A stretch of 64,000 nt of DNA from Desulfuromonas versatilis (GTDB lineage Bacteria; Desulfobacterota; Desulfuromonadia; Desulfuromonadales; NIT-T3): the NCBI RefSeq assembly GCF_019704135.1, contig NZ_AP024355.1, positions 4,471,034 to 4,535,033 of the forward strand, read 5' to 3'. Below the pieces are notes generated by a model. It was not told the DNA's origin. It saw only the letters and a list, made by a program, of their open reading frames with translations, and searched no databases. The position numbers were made by a program, and so were the translations under genes. How positions within the stretch are numbered: position 1 is the stretch's first letter; the number at the start of each line of letters is the position of its first letter. Shown one piece after another: positions 26,501-36,010 of this stretch.

Positions 26501-27267
26501 GTCCGGCCGGCCTTTCCGGGCAGAAGTTCCGCCAGATCCCTGACTACCAGGTCCGCACCGTTTTCCTTCAGAGCCTGGGCATCTCCGTGCCGGTCGATGC
26601 CGATCACCAGCGCGAACCCCCCTCTGCTGGCCGCCTGAACCCCGGAGATCGCATCTTCCACCACCACCGCCCGCAGGGGCTCCACGCCGAGCAGTTCGGC
26701 CGCCTTGAGAAAGGTGGCCGGATCGGGTTTCCCCGGCAGCCCGAGGGACTCGGCCACCTTCCCGTCGACCCAGAGTTCGAACAGGTCGGCGATCCCGGCG
26801 GCACGCAGGACGGCTTCACAGTTTTTGCTCGCCGACACCACCGCGGTCCGGATCCCCTGGCCGCGAAGATGGTGCACCAGGGACACCGACCCTTCGAAGA
26901 CACCGACGTTGCCTGCGGCCAGCAGTTCATTGACCAGTTTATCCTTGCGGTTGCCAAGCCCGCAGATGGTCTCGACCTGCGGAGAGTCCCCGGGATCCCC
27001 TGGCGGCAGCTCGATTCCCCGGGACTCCAGGAAGCTCCGCACCCCCTCGTAGCGCAGCTTTCCGTCCACATAGAGACGATAATCGAGGTCGCTGTCGAAG
27101 GGCTGAAAGGCCTCGCCCCTCTCCCTTGACTTCTGCTGAAGGTATTCATCGAACATTTGCTTCCAGCAGACTGCATGCAGTTTGGCCGTGGCGGTCAGCA
27201 CCCCGTCCAGGTCAAACAGCACGGCGTCGTAATTTTCCCAGGTCAGCGCTGCGGTCAACGACTCCAT
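26497..27267 (-). CDS. pgmB: beta-phosphoglucomutase family HAD hydrolase
   Basis: This 256-aa HAD-superfamily protein has catalytic DLDGVLTATAKLH (nucleophile and acid/base Asp), a cap domain containing YVDGKLRYEGVRSFLESRGI, the Ser/Lys motif VVSASKN, then GKPDPATF and VVEDAISGVQAA. These are the marks of beta-PGM, converting beta-glucose 1-phosphate to glucose 6-phosphate. It is transcribed before GH65, overlapping it by 4 nt. The start at 27267 has AGGAG upstream and leaves an 18-residue N-terminal extension before the catalytic Asp. The longer frame to 27384 is not supported. Confidence 0.9.
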   Translation of the reverse strand: MESLTAALTWENYDAVLFDLDGVLTATAKLHAVCWKQMFDEYLQQKSRERGEAFQPFDSDLDYRLYVDGKLRYEGVRSFLESRGIELPPGDPGDSPQVETICGLGNRKDKLVNELLAAGNVGVFEGSVSLVHHLRGQGIRTAVVSASKNCEAVLRAAGIADLFELWVDGKVAESLGLPGKPDPATFLKAAELLGVEPLRAVVVEDAISGVQAASRGGFALVIGIDRHGDAQALKENGADLVVRDLAELLPGKAGRT

Positions 27268-27460
27268 GAATCCCGACTCCTTTTCAACTCCCCACTGCGA
27301 GGGATATCCTGCGGCTGCCGGTAGCGACATCAGCTGCCGAGCGCATCCCGCTGAATGTTTACCGTTAAAGGGTACTACAAGCAAAGGATATTACCAACCC
27401 GCATCGTGGTAACCCTGCCTGCCTCGGACCGGGGGTGCGCAGGCCAAGCTGTTCAGGACG

Positions 27461-27501
27461 AATAAAAACAAAGGCCCGGACCTTTGCAGGTCCGGGCCTT
27501 T
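27461..27501 (-). terminator. terminator of the nuo operon
   Basis: On the minus strand a perfect 14-bp stem (AGGTCCGGGCCTTT paired with AAAGGCCCGGACCT, loop TTGC) is followed by GTTTTTATT. It lies 24 bp after the nuoN stop and separates nuo from pgmB-GH65. Confidence 0.88.
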
Positions 27502-27525
27502 GCCTTAAGTTGCTTTGATTCCGGG

Positions 27526-28986
27526 TCAGAAGATCGCCAGCTTGGCCATCTCCATGACCTTGGCGGGGATCAGCCCAAGGTACAGGACCCCAACGATGGC
27601 CACCACGATAGAGACCACTGCCGCGGTGTTCAGCTTGACCCACTCGTAGTTCTCGGTCGGATCCTTGAAGTACATGGCCACCATGACCCGCAGGTAGTAG
27701 TAGAGGGACACGGCCGAATTGAGCACCCCGATCACCGCCAGCCAGATATAGCCAGCCTTGACAGCGCCGGCGAAGATATAGAACTTACCGGCGAAACCTG
27801 CTGTAGGCGGAATCCCCATCAGCGAGAACAGGAAGATGGTCATCGCCACCCCGAGGAAGGGGCGCTTGTAGCCAAAGCCTGCAAATCCATCGAGAGTCAG
27901 GTTCTCCTCCCCCTGCTTCCCGGCAAGAACCAGCACCGCGAAGGCACCGATGTTCATGAAGGTATAGCCGAGCATGTAGAAGAGAATCCCGGAAAGGCCA
28001 ATCTCGTTGGCAGCCACCATGCCGACCAGGGCATACCCGGCGTGGGCGATGGAGGAGTAGGCCAGCATTCGCTTGATGTTGGTCTGCTGGATGGCGATCA
28101 CGTTGCCGACGATCATGGTCAGGATGGCCAGCAGCCACAGAAGACTGGTCCAGTCACCCTGCATGGGGCCCAGTCCAAGCGTGAAGACCCGCAGGAAAGC
28201 GGCAAATGCCGCGGCCTTGGGGCCTGCGCTCATGAAAGCGGTGATCGGCGTGGGAGCGCCCTGGTAGACGTCCGGGGTCCACATGTGGAAGGGAGCGGCG
28301 GCAATCTTGAACAGGAAACCGACGGCCATCAGCAGCATGCCGGCAACGGCCATGGGGCTGGAGATCAGCGATTCGTGGGCCGCCAGGAACATCCCGATAT
28401 CGGCCAGGTTGGTCGTCCCCGACACCCCGTAGATGAGGGCGATCCCGTAAAGCAGGAAACCGGTGGAGAAGGCGCCGAGCAGGAAATACTTCAGCCCGGC
28501 TTCGTTGGAGCGCACCTGGCCGCGGAACAGGCCGGCAAGCACGTAGAGCGAGATGGAAAGAACTTCCAGGCCCAGGAAAATGGTCATCAGGTCGGTGCCC
28601 GAGGCCATCCACATGGCGCCGGCCGTGGTGAACAGGATCAGGGCATAGTACTCGCCAATCGGATACCCCTCCCGCTTGAGATATTCATCCGAGATCAGGA
28701 TGGTAAGCCCAGCGGCAAACAGGAAGGTGATGTTGAAGAAGGTGGCGAAGTTATCGAGTGCCACGTGCCCGGCGAAACCGAATTCGGGTTTGTTCCAGGC
28801 TGCCAGGGAAACGATGCCCGTGACGATCAGCGCGATGACGCTGATCCAGGCGACATGGGTGGTTTTGCCCCGAGGGGAAAAGACGCTGATCATCAGCAGA
28901 GCCATGCCGAAACAGGTCAGCACCAGCGATGGCATGATCGCCGCGAAGTTCACGTTCTGCATGGCGAGTTGCACCAGATTTTCCAT
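27526..28986 (-). CDS. nuoN: NADH-quinone oxidoreductase subunit N
   Basis: This 486-aa antiporter-like membrane subunit of complex I has about 14 transmembrane helices. It shows the conserved proton-channel Lys/Glu pattern, for example ANEAGLKYFLLGAFSTGFLLYG and the broken-helix segment AGKFYIFAGAVKAGY. It is the last gene of the operon, ending just before the terminator. GGAGGAG lies 7 nt before the ATG. Confidence 0.96.
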   Translation of the reverse strand: MENLVQLAMQNVNFAAIMPSLVLTCFGMALLMISVFSPRGKTTHVAWISVIALIVTGIVSLAAWNKPEFGFAGHVALDNFATFFNITFLFAAGLTILISDEYLKREGYPIGEYYALILFTTAGAMWMASGTDLMTIFLGLEVLSISLYVLAGLFRGQVRSNEAGLKYFLLGAFSTGFLLYGIALIYGVSGTTNLADIGMFLAAHESLISSPMAVAGMLLMAVGFLFKIAAAPFHMWTPDVYQGAPTPITAFMSAGPKAAAFAAFLRVFTLGLGPMQGDWTSLLWLLAILTMIVGNVIAIQQTNIKRMLAYSSIAHAGYALVGMVAANEIGLSGILFYMLGYTFMNIGAFAVLVLAGKQGEENLTLDGFAGFGYKRPFLGVAMTIFLFSLMGIPPTAGFAGKFYIFAGAVKAGYIWLAVIGVLNSAVSLYYYLRVMVAMYFKDPTENYEWVKLNTAAVVSIVVAIVGVLYLGLIPAKVMEMAKLAIF

Positions 28987-29038
28987 GGAAATGCTCCTCC
29001 GGAAGCAGTGTTTAAACAGTACTTAAGGCTAGGGCCTT

Positions 29039-30592
29039 TTATTTGATTTCCAGGTGCCCGGTCTGAACCGGTTCCACCATGGCGACCTGCTGCTTGCTCT
29101 TCACCTGGATGATCAACTGTTCGAGGGAAGGGGACATCTTCTCGAAGAAGGTGTTGGGATAGACACCGATCCAGAAGACGAACACCAGAAGCGGCAGCAT
29201 CAGGACGATTTCCCGGGCGGAGAGATCCTTGAGGTCCTGGTTCTTGGGGTTGGTAAGTTCCCCGAACATGACCCTCTGGAACATCCAGAGCATGTAGACC
29301 GCGGCGAAGATTACCCCGGCGGTGGAGATCACTGCGTACCAGCGCAATTCGCTCTCAAAAGCGCCGACCAGGGCCAGGAACTCGCCGACAAAGCCGTTGG
29401 TCCCGGGCAGGCCGATAGAGGAGAAGGTCACGATCATGAAGATGGTGGCGAAGATCGGCATCTGCTTGGCCAGGCCGCCGAACTCACTGATCAGGCGGGT
29501 GTGGCGCCGTTCGTAGATAAAGCCGACGATAAGGAACAGCGCGCCAGTGGAGATACCGTGGTTGATCATCTGGATCATGCCACCGGTGAGCCCCTGCAGG
29601 TTGAGGGCGAACACCCCCAGCATGACGAAGCCAAGGTGCGAAACCGAGGAATAGGCGACCAGTTTCTTGACGTCGTCCTGCATCATGGCGACCAGGGCTC
29701 CGTAGATGATGCCGATCACGCAGAGGGTGGCCAGCAGGGGCATGAAAGTCTGCAGAGCGTCGGGGAACAGGGGCATGGCGAAGCGCACGTAGCCGTAGGT
29801 ACCCATTTTCAGCAGGATGGCGGCCAGGATAACCGAACCTGCGGTGGGCGCCTCGGTATGAGCGTCGGGCAACCAGGTGTGCAGGGGGAACATCGGAACC
29901 TTGATGGCGAAGCTGAAGGCGAAGGCCAGGAACAGCCAGGGCTGCAGCTCGGGGGCGATGGTCATCTTGTAGAAGTCGGTGATGCTGAACCCGCTGAGGT
30001 CCATGCCCGACTGGACGGCGTGGTAATAGACGTAGATGATCGCCACCAGCATCAGCAGGGAGCCTACCGCGGTATAGATGAAGAACTTGACCGCGGCGTA
30101 AATCCGGCGGCCGCCGCCCCAGATGCCGATCAGGAAGTACATGGGAATCAGCATCAGCTCCCAGAAGATGTAGAACAGGAACAGGTCAAGGGAGATGAAC
30201 GCCCCGAGCATGGCGGTTTCCAGCAGCAGCAACAGCGCCATGAAGCCCTTGATGTTCTTCTCGACCGCCTGCCAGGTGGAGAGCACCGCGATGGGCATAA
30301 TGAAGGTGGTCAGCAGGATCAGCCACAGGCTGATGCCATCGACACCGACATTGTAGTTCATCTGGAAGAAATCCCCAACGCTGATCCAGGAGGCGAACTC
30401 GGTATATTGCATGGCCGCGCTGGTTTTGAACTCGTCGTGGAACGCCAGCGGCAAACTGAAGACAAAGGTGACCAGGGTCACCACCAGGGTGAAGCCTTTG
30501 AGTACTCCGCCGTTGTCCTTGGGGATGAACAGCAACAGCAGCATCCCCAGCAGCGGGAAGAAGGTCATCAGGCTAAGCAGATGGTCGGTCAT
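29039..30592 (-). CDS. nuoM: NADH-quinone oxidoreductase subunit M
   Basis: This 517-aa Mrp-antiporter-like subunit shows FYIFWELMLIPMYFLIGIWGG (key Glu of TM5), FFIYTAVGSLLMLVAI, and FPLHTWLPDAHTEAPTAGSVILAAILLKMGTY split below: the HTWLPDAHTEAP motif and ILLKMGTYGY with the pumping Lys. It is one of three proton-translocating antiporter subunits. It lies 52 bp before nuoN and 44 bp after nuoL, with an AGGAG-type ribosome-binding site. Confidence 0.96.
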   Translation of the reverse strand: MTDHLLSLMTFFPLLGMLLLLFIPKDNGGVLKGFTLVVTLVTFVFSLPLAFHDEFKTSAAMQYTEFASWISVGDFFQMNYNVGVDGISLWLILLTTFIMPIAVLSTWQAVEKNIKGFMALLLLLETAMLGAFISLDLFLFYIFWELMLIPMYFLIGIWGGGRRIYAAVKFFIYTAVGSLLMLVAIIYVYYHAVQSGMDLSGFSITDFYKMTIAPELQPWLFLAFAFSFAIKVPMFPLHTWLPDAHTEAPTAGSVILAAILLKMGTYGYVRFAMPLFPDALQTFMPLLATLCVIGIIYGALVAMMQDDVKKLVAYSSVSHLGFVMLGVFALNLQGLTGGMIQMINHGISTGALFLIVGFIYERRHTRLISEFGGLAKQMPIFATIFMIVTFSSIGLPGTNGFVGEFLALVGAFESELRWYAVISTAGVIFAAVYMLWMFQRVMFGELTNPKNQDLKDLSAREIVLMLPLLVFVFWIGVYPNTFFEKMSPSLEQLIIQVKSKQQVAMVEPVQTGHLEIK

Positions 30593-30636
30593 GGGAAATC
30601 GCTCCTTTTTTCTCTCTCGCTATGGTGAAAGCGCTC

Positions 30637-32613
30637 TTACCTGAAGACGTAGAAACCAACAATCAGGATCACCCCAACGACCATGGACAGGGCGTAATTG
30701 TGAACCAAGCCGCTCTGCACATGGCGCAACCCCTTGGACCAGAGGTTGACAAGACCGGCAACACCGTTGACCGCCCCATCCACGACCATGACATCGAAGC
30801 CCTTCCAGAGGAAGGTCCCGAGACGCTTGCAGGGATTGACGAACAGGGCGTCGTAAAGCTCGTCAATGTACCACTTGTTGAAAACGATACGGTGCAGCCC
30901 GGAAAATTTGCTGACGAATTTGGCAGGCAGTTCCGGTTTTTTCATGTACATCACGGTGGCGAGGCCGATGCCGACCAGGCCGATGACCACCGAAAGCACC
31001 ATCAGCCACCGCTCCACCGCAGCCGTGCCGTGAGCGGAAATTTCATATACCTGCTGGGTCTGGTGGAAGACCGGGGCGAGGAAGCCCTCGAGCCGGTTCC
31101 CCACATGGAGGACGTCGATGGCGTGCGGTATGCCCACCAGACCGCCGACGGTCGCCAGAGCGGCCAGTACCACCAGCGGCAGGGTGATCACCCAGGGCGA
31201 CTCGTGAACATGATCCTTGGCTTTGGCGTGGGTCTTCTGCTCGCCGTGGAAGGTCATGTAGAGGCAGCGGAACATGTAAAAGGCGGTCATACACGCCGCA
31301 ATCGAGCCGATGATCCAGACCAGCATGCTGCCGCGGGTGGAGGCAAACGTCCACCAGAGGATCTCATCCTTGGAGAAGAAGCCGGAGAAGAACGGCATGC
31401 CGGCGATGGCCAGACAGGAGATCCCGAAGGTCGCCCAGGTAACCGGCATCTTCTTGCGCAGCCCGCCCATGTTGCGCATGTCCTGCGGGTCATCGTGAAG
31501 GTGGGCATGGTGCAAGGCGTGGTGCATGGCGTGGATTACCGAACCGGAGCCGAGGAACAGGCAGGCCTTGAAGAAGGCGTGGGTCATCAGGTGGAAAATG
31601 CCGGCGGTGAAGGCCCCCACCCCCATGGCCATGAACATGAAACCGAGCTGGGAGACGGTGGAATAGGCCAGCACCCGCTTGATGTCATTCTGCGCGAAAC
31701 CGATGGTGGCGGCGAAGATGGCGGTAGCGGCACCGACCAAGGCAACCACCATCATGGTGTCGGGAGCCTGGGCGAAAAGCCCGTTCATGCGGCCGATCAT
31801 GTAGACGCCGGCGGTAACCATGGTGGCGGCATGGATCAGGGCCGAAACCGGGGTCGGGCCTTCCATGGCGTCGGGCAGCCAGGTGTAGAGGGGGATCTGT
31901 GCCGACTTGCCGGTGGCGCCGAGGAAGAAACAGAGGGTCACCACCGTCACCACGGTGCTGCCGACTCCGAGCAGGTGGCCATGCTCGGCGATCTCGACGA
32001 AGTTGACGGTCCAGATCCCGTGCTCGCTGCCGAGGGTCCAGAACAGGGTGAAGAGGCCGAGCAGGAACCCGAAGTCGCCGACGCGGTTGACGACGAAGGC
32101 CTTTTTGGCGGCGTCCCCGGCGCTCTTCTTATGGAAGTAGTAGCCGATGAGCAGGTAGGAGCAGAGGCCGACCCCCTCCCAACCGATGAACATGACCAGG
32201 GCGTTGTTGCCCAGGACCAGCATCAGCATGGAGAAGCAGAACAGGTTCAGGTAGGCGAAATAGCGGTAAAAGCCCTCTTCGCCGTGCATATACCCGATGG
32301 AGTAGAGATGGATGAGGGAGCCGACACCGGTGACCACCATAATCATCAGGGCGGAAAGCGGATCGAGCAGGAAGCCCCAGTCAATCTGCAGGGTCCCGAG
32401 GGACATCCAAGGGGCGATGACCTGCTGGTGAACCTTGACCGAATCTCCCAGCAGCTGGAAAAAATACTTGCAGGAGACCACGAACGAAGAGGCGATGGCG
32501 AGCGTTCCGATAGCGCCGATTACCTTCTCATTCTTGATTTTCTTGCCGAAAAGTCCGTTGATTACGAACCCCAGCAGCGGAAAGAATGGGATAAGCCATA
32601 GTTTGTCGTACAT
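30637..32613 (-). CDS. nuoL: NADH-quinone oxidoreductase subunit L
   Basis: This 658-aa subunit is the largest antiporter-like subunit, with the family motifs FIGWEGVGLCSYLLIGYY, LYTWLPDAMEGPTPVSALIH, and the C-terminal lateral helix and anchoring TM typical of NuoL. It contains a His-rich loop (HAMHHALHHAHLHDD, about residues 360-374) on a solvent-facing segment, found in many homologs of this group but not in E. coli. AGGAG precedes the start. Confidence 0.96.
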   Translation of the reverse strand: MYDKLWLIPFFPLLGFVINGLFGKKIKNEKVIGAIGTLAIASSFVVSCKYFFQLLGDSVKVHQQVIAPWMSLGTLQIDWGFLLDPLSALMIMVVTGVGSLIHLYSIGYMHGEEGFYRYFAYLNLFCFSMLMLVLGNNALVMFIGWEGVGLCSYLLIGYYFHKKSAGDAAKKAFVVNRVGDFGFLLGLFTLFWTLGSEHGIWTVNFVEIAEHGHLLGVGSTVVTVVTLCFFLGATGKSAQIPLYTWLPDAMEGPTPVSALIHAATMVTAGVYMIGRMNGLFAQAPDTMMVVALVGAATAIFAATIGFAQNDIKRVLAYSTVSQLGFMFMAMGVGAFTAGIFHLMTHAFFKACLFLGSGSVIHAMHHALHHAHLHDDPQDMRNMGGLRKKMPVTWATFGISCLAIAGMPFFSGFFSKDEILWWTFASTRGSMLVWIIGSIAACMTAFYMFRCLYMTFHGEQKTHAKAKDHVHESPWVITLPLVVLAALATVGGLVGIPHAIDVLHVGNRLEGFLAPVFHQTQQVYEISAHGTAAVERWLMVLSVVIGLVGIGLATVMYMKKPELPAKFVSKFSGLHRIVFNKWYIDELYDALFVNPCKRLGTFLWKGFDVMVVDGAVNGVAGLVNLWSKGLRHVQSGLVHNYALSMVVGVILIVGFYVFR

Positions 32614-32660
32614 CTATCTCTCTCCTCTAGGCGGAATGAACTCTTTATCCGGGCAGGCGC

Positions 32661-32963
32661 TCACCATTTAAGCATGTTGATTTCGTCGACGTCGATGGAC
32701 TCTTTGTTCCTGAAGAAGGTGATCATCAGGGCGAGCCCTACCGCAGCTTCTGCGGCCGCGACGGTCATGACGAAGAATACGAAAATCTGACCGTCGATGT
32801 TCCCCATGAAGTGGGAAAGAGCGATGAAGGAGAGGTTGACGCCGTTGAGCATCAGTTCGATGCACATAAAGATGACGATTGCATTTTTCCGGGTCAGAAC
32901 CCCAAAGGTGCCCAGAGCGAAAAGAATCGCGCTGACAGTCATGTAATGGTGAACGGTAATCAT
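32661..32963 (-). CDS. nuoK: NADH-quinone oxidoreductase subunit K
   Basis: This 100-aa protein has three transmembrane helices and the essential membrane Glu residues in [17 protein letters not shown] and [13 protein letters not shown]. It forms part of the proton path between NuoH and NuoN. It lies 26 bp after nuoJ and 47 bp before nuoL. Confidence 0.96.
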   Translation of the reverse strand: MITVHHYMTVSAILFALGTFGVLTRKNAIVIFMCIELMLNGVNLSFIALSHFMGNIDGQIFVFFVMTVAAAEAAVGLALMITFFRNKESIDVDEINMLKW

Positions 32964-32989
32964 GGCAGGTCTCCTGTCCTTATCTATGG

Positions 32990-33493
32990 CTAGACTTCCC
33001 TCTTGGCCAGCACCACGGCACCGATGATGGCAACCAGGAGCAGGATAGAGGTGATTTCAAAGGGAAGAAGAAAATCGGTGAACAGGGCCTTGCCGATGGC
33101 TTCGGTATGCCCCCCGGTGGCAGCGATGTCTTCCGCGAGCGAACCCTGTGCCCCCGTGGCCCCGCCCTTGTTCAGGAAGTAGAGTGCCTGGATCAGCACC
33201 AGCACCGCCGCCCCGATGCCCCAGACCACGCTGTGACTGCTGACCTGCCGCGTGGCGGTTCCCAGGTTGAGCAGCATGATGACAAAAACGATCAGAACGA
33301 TGATGGCACCGGCGTAGACCATAATCTGAATGGCGGCCATGAAGGGTGCGTGAAGCATGACGTAAAAGACCGCCAGGCAGACGAAGGTCATGACCAGTGA
33401 GATGGCACTGTTGACCGGGCTTTTGCACTTGACCACCAAAAATCCGGAAAGGACGGCAACCAAGGCGACCAGATAGAAAAACAGAAGTTCCAT
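32990..33493 (-). CDS. nuoJ: NADH-quinone oxidoreductase subunit J
   Basis: This 167-aa subunit has five transmembrane helices and the conserved TM3 motif [18 protein letters not shown], where a pi-bulge couples quinone chemistry to proton transfer. The middle Ala/Gly-rich loop is longer than the core. It sits between nuoI and nuoK with a good ribosome-binding site (AGGAG). Confidence 0.95.
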   Translation of the reverse strand: MELLFFYLVALVAVLSGFLVVKCKSPVNSAISLVMTFVCLAVFYVMLHAPFMAAIQIMVYAGAIIVLIVFVIMLLNLGTATRQVSSHSVVWGIGAAVLVLIQALYFLNKGGATGAQGSLAEDIAATGGHTEAIGKALFTDFLLPFEITSILLLVAIIGAVVLAKREV

Positions 33494-33514
33494 GGTATCA
33501 ACGCTCCTATTTGG

Positions 33515-33910
33515 TTACTTGAGAAGTCGCTCTTTGGTGAATTCGAAGTCTTCCCGCTTGTAGTTGGCCAGCTCGTAAGTGCCGGTCATCTCGATCGCCT
33601 CCACCGGGCAGGCCTCAACGCAGTAGCCGCAGAAGATGCAACGGAGCAGATCGATCTTGTAGACCCTGGGGTATTTCTCCCCCTTCTCGTTCTCGGCCGA
33701 TTCGACGGTGATGCACTTGGCGGGGCATACCGTCGGGCAGAGGTAGCAGGCCACGCACTTCTCCCGGTCCTGGGTCGGAACCAGGCGGTGCAGGCCCCGG
33801 AAACGGTCGGAGGGCTTCAGCTTTTCAGTAGGATACTGGACCGTGGTCGAATGCCCCGGGAGCAGGTGTTTGAAGGTAATGCTCAGACCTTTGGCAAACT
33901 CTCTAAACAT
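33515..33910 (-). CDS. nuoI: NADH-quinone oxidoreductase subunit I
   Basis: This 131-aa ferredoxin-like subunit has two 4Fe-4S motifs, CVACYLCPTVCPAKC and CIFCGYCVEACPVEAI, the N6a and N6b clusters that carry electrons to N2 in NuoB. The N-terminal amphipathic helix (FREFAKGLSITFKHLL) attaches to the membrane arm. It is shorter than E. coli NuoI because of a trimmed C-terminus, but all eight Cys are present. Confidence 0.96.
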   Translation of the reverse strand: MFREFAKGLSITFKHLLPGHSTTVQYPTEKLKPSDRFRGLHRLVPTQDREKCVACYLCPTVCPAKCITVESAENEKGEKYPRVYKIDLLRCIFCGYCVEACPVEAIEMTGTYELANYKREDFEFTKERLLK

Positions 33911-33937
33911 GGGCCTATCCTCTTGTATGGATATTGA

Positions 33938-34981
33938 TCACTGAAGGATGACGACAACGATGCCGGTCAGCACAATGTTAGCCAGTGACAGGGGGATGAA
34001 CACCTTCCACCCCATGGTCATCAACTGGTCGTAGCGCACGCGGGGGAAGGTGGCGCGCAGCCAGATGAAGAAGAACATGAAGGCGAAGACCTTCAGCAGA
34101 AGGTTGATAGCACCGGGAAAGGGCCCATGCCAGCCGCCGAGGAACAGGGTGGCGGCGATGGCGGAGATCACCACCATATTGGCGTATTCGGCCATGAAAA
34201 ACAGGGCGTACTTCATGGACGAGTATTCGGTACAGAAACCGGACACCAGTTCGGTTTCCGCTTCGGGCAGGTCGAAGGGAGTCCGGTTGATTTCCGCCAG
34301 GCCGCAGATGACGAACAGGCCGAAGGCGAGCGGCTGGGAAAAGATATACCAGTTGGGCAGAAAGGAGATGCTGCCCCACAGCGGCCCCATCTGGGCTGAT
34401 ACGATGCCGCGCAGGCTCAGGGTTTCGGAGAGCATGAACACCGCGATAATCGACAGGCCGGCGGCGAGTTCATAGGAGACCATCTGGGCCGAGGAGCGTA
34501 TGCCGCCCAGCAGAGAATATTTGCTGTTGGAGGCCCAGCCGGCCAAGACAATGCCGTAGACCCCAAGGCCGGCCATGGCCAGGATGTAGAGAATACCGAC
34601 GTTCAGGTCGGTGATCTGTTGGGAGATGATGTAATCACCAATCACCAGATCGGGACCGAAGGGGACGACCGCCACTGTGATGAAGGCCGGCACCAGGATC
34701 ATCATGGGAGCAAGCAGGAAGGGGACCTTGCTGGCCTCGGAAGGGATGATGTCTTCCTTGAAGAACAGCTTGAGGCCGTCGGCAATCGGCTGCAGCAGGC
34801 CATGCCACCCGGTGCGCATGGGCCCGAGGCGGGTCTGCATGTGGCCGATGACCTTACGCTCGACCCAGGTGGCGTAGGCGACAATCAGGATCACCACCAC
34901 GAAGACGGCCAGAATCTTGACCAGCATGGATGCCAGAAACAGGGGGACATTGTTTGAGAGGCTCAACACTTCAGGCGTCAT
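33938..34981 (-). CDS. nuoH: NADH-quinone oxidoreductase subunit H
   Basis: This 347-aa membrane subunit lines the quinone cavity. Motifs include [24 protein letters not shown], split as [14 protein letters not shown] then [16 protein letters not shown], plus [19 protein letters not shown], which carries the conserved acidic residues, and [15 protein letters not shown]. It is separated from nuoG by the TPR gene, an unusual break in the nuo order. Confidence 0.96.
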   Translation of the reverse strand: MTPEVLSLSNNVPLFLASMLVKILAVFVVVILIVAYATWVERKVIGHMQTRLGPMRTGWHGLLQPIADGLKLFFKEDIIPSEASKVPFLLAPMMILVPAFITVAVVPFGPDLVIGDYIISQQITDLNVGILYILAMAGLGVYGIVLAGWASNSKYSLLGGIRSSAQMVSYELAAGLSIIAVFMLSETLSLRGIVSAQMGPLWGSISFLPNWYIFSQPLAFGLFVICGLAEINRTPFDLPEAETELVSGFCTEYSSMKYALFFMAEYANMVVISAIAATLFLGGWHGPFPGAINLLLKVFAFMFFFIWLRATFPRVRYDQLMTMGWKVFIPLSLANIVLTGIVVVILQ

Positions 34982-35028
34982 GACAATCCTCTTCCTTGAA
35001 CGTTTTGGGTATCGTTAGGCTTAAAGGC

Positions 35029-35991
35029 TTAGAAACCGGGTTTGTGTGGCGTTTTAAGTTCGCCGAGGTGCTTTTCCAGGTACCGGGCGTCACGGTTGTT
35101 GGGATTAAAAGATAGAGCCTTGGCAACGGCATCCCGGGCGCCGTCCAACAAGTCGAGTTGCATGTAGCACTCGGCGATTCGCACAAAGGTATCCGAGTCC
35201 TTGGGATTGAGCTTGAGCACCTCGTTGTAGGAGCTGATCGCCTCGCTGAATTCTCCCGTCTTCCGGTAGGCCTCGCCCAGCATGTAATAGCCCGGAGCGA
35301 ACCTGCTGCTGTTTTCCACCGAACCGCGGAACTGCTCGATGGCGTCGGAGAGATCCCCCGTTTTCATGAGGGCCATTCCCAGTTCAAAACGAGCCGCGGT
35401 GTAGGAGGGGCTGATCTCCACGACCAGCCGGAACTGCTCGATCGCTTCCTCGACCTGCCCCTGCTGGGAGAGCACCATGCCGAGGATGTACAGGGCACGG
35501 GTATACTGAGGGTTGATCTTGATCGCCGCGGCCAACTCCTCCCGGGCCCGGTCCAGGTCGGAATTGCGCAGATAGGAAAGCCCCAGCCGGTAATGGGTTT
35601 CGGCGCTGCCGGGATTCAGGCTCAGGGCCTTACTGAAGCTTTCGATGCTGCCGGCAAGGTCCCCCAGTCCGTACTGGGCCATGCCCAGTTTGAAGTACAC
35701 CCGGAACGGTTCCTTTTCCCCGGCCAGGGCCTTGTTGAAGACATCGATCGCCTGCTGCAGGTCCCCTCTGTCGTAGAGGGCCAGCCCCTTGTAGTAGTAC
35801 CCCTTGCTGAAACCGGGGGTGAGGGTCACCGCTTCGTCCCAGAGCTTGATGGCCTCGTCGATCAATCCACGATGGTAATGGTCGAGAGCGCGCTGGTGAA
35901 TAAACTCGACGTTATTCCCCAGGTTCACACCGCATTGGTCGCAGAATTTCGCCCTTGCGGATACGGCCGCCTTGCACTTGGGACAGTCCAT
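35029..35991 (-). CDS. zinc-ribbon/TPR protein inserted in the nuo operon
   Basis: This 320-aa soluble protein begins with a zinc ribbon (CPKCKAAVSARAKFCDQCG, Cys 3, 6, 18, 21). About eight to nine tetratricopeptide repeats follow, such as AIKLWDEAVTLTPGFSKGYY and AIDVFNKALAGEKEPFRVYF. No signal peptide or enzyme motif is visible. It starts 19 bp after nuoG and ends 47 bp before nuoH in the same direction, so it is co-transcribed with complex I genes. TPR domains mediate protein contacts, so an assembly, stability or regulatory role for complex I is an inference from position only. AGGAGAGG precedes the ATG. Confidence 0.88.
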   Translation of the reverse strand: MDCPKCKAAVSARAKFCDQCGVNLGNNVEFIHQRALDHYHRGLIDEAIKLWDEAVTLTPGFSKGYYYKGLALYDRGDLQQAIDVFNKALAGEKEPFRVYFKLGMAQYGLGDLAGSIESFSKALSLNPGSAETHYRLGLSYLRNSDLDRAREELAAAIKINPQYTRALYILGMVLSQQGQVEEAIEQFRLVVEISPSYTAARFELGMALMKTGDLSDAIEQFRGSVENSSRFAPGYYMLGEAYRKTGEFSEAISSYNEVLKLNPKDSDTFVRIAECYMQLDLLDGARDAVAKALSFNPNNRDARYLEKHLGELKTPHKPGF

Positions 35992-36010
35992 AACCTCTCC
36001 TGCCTGGAGA

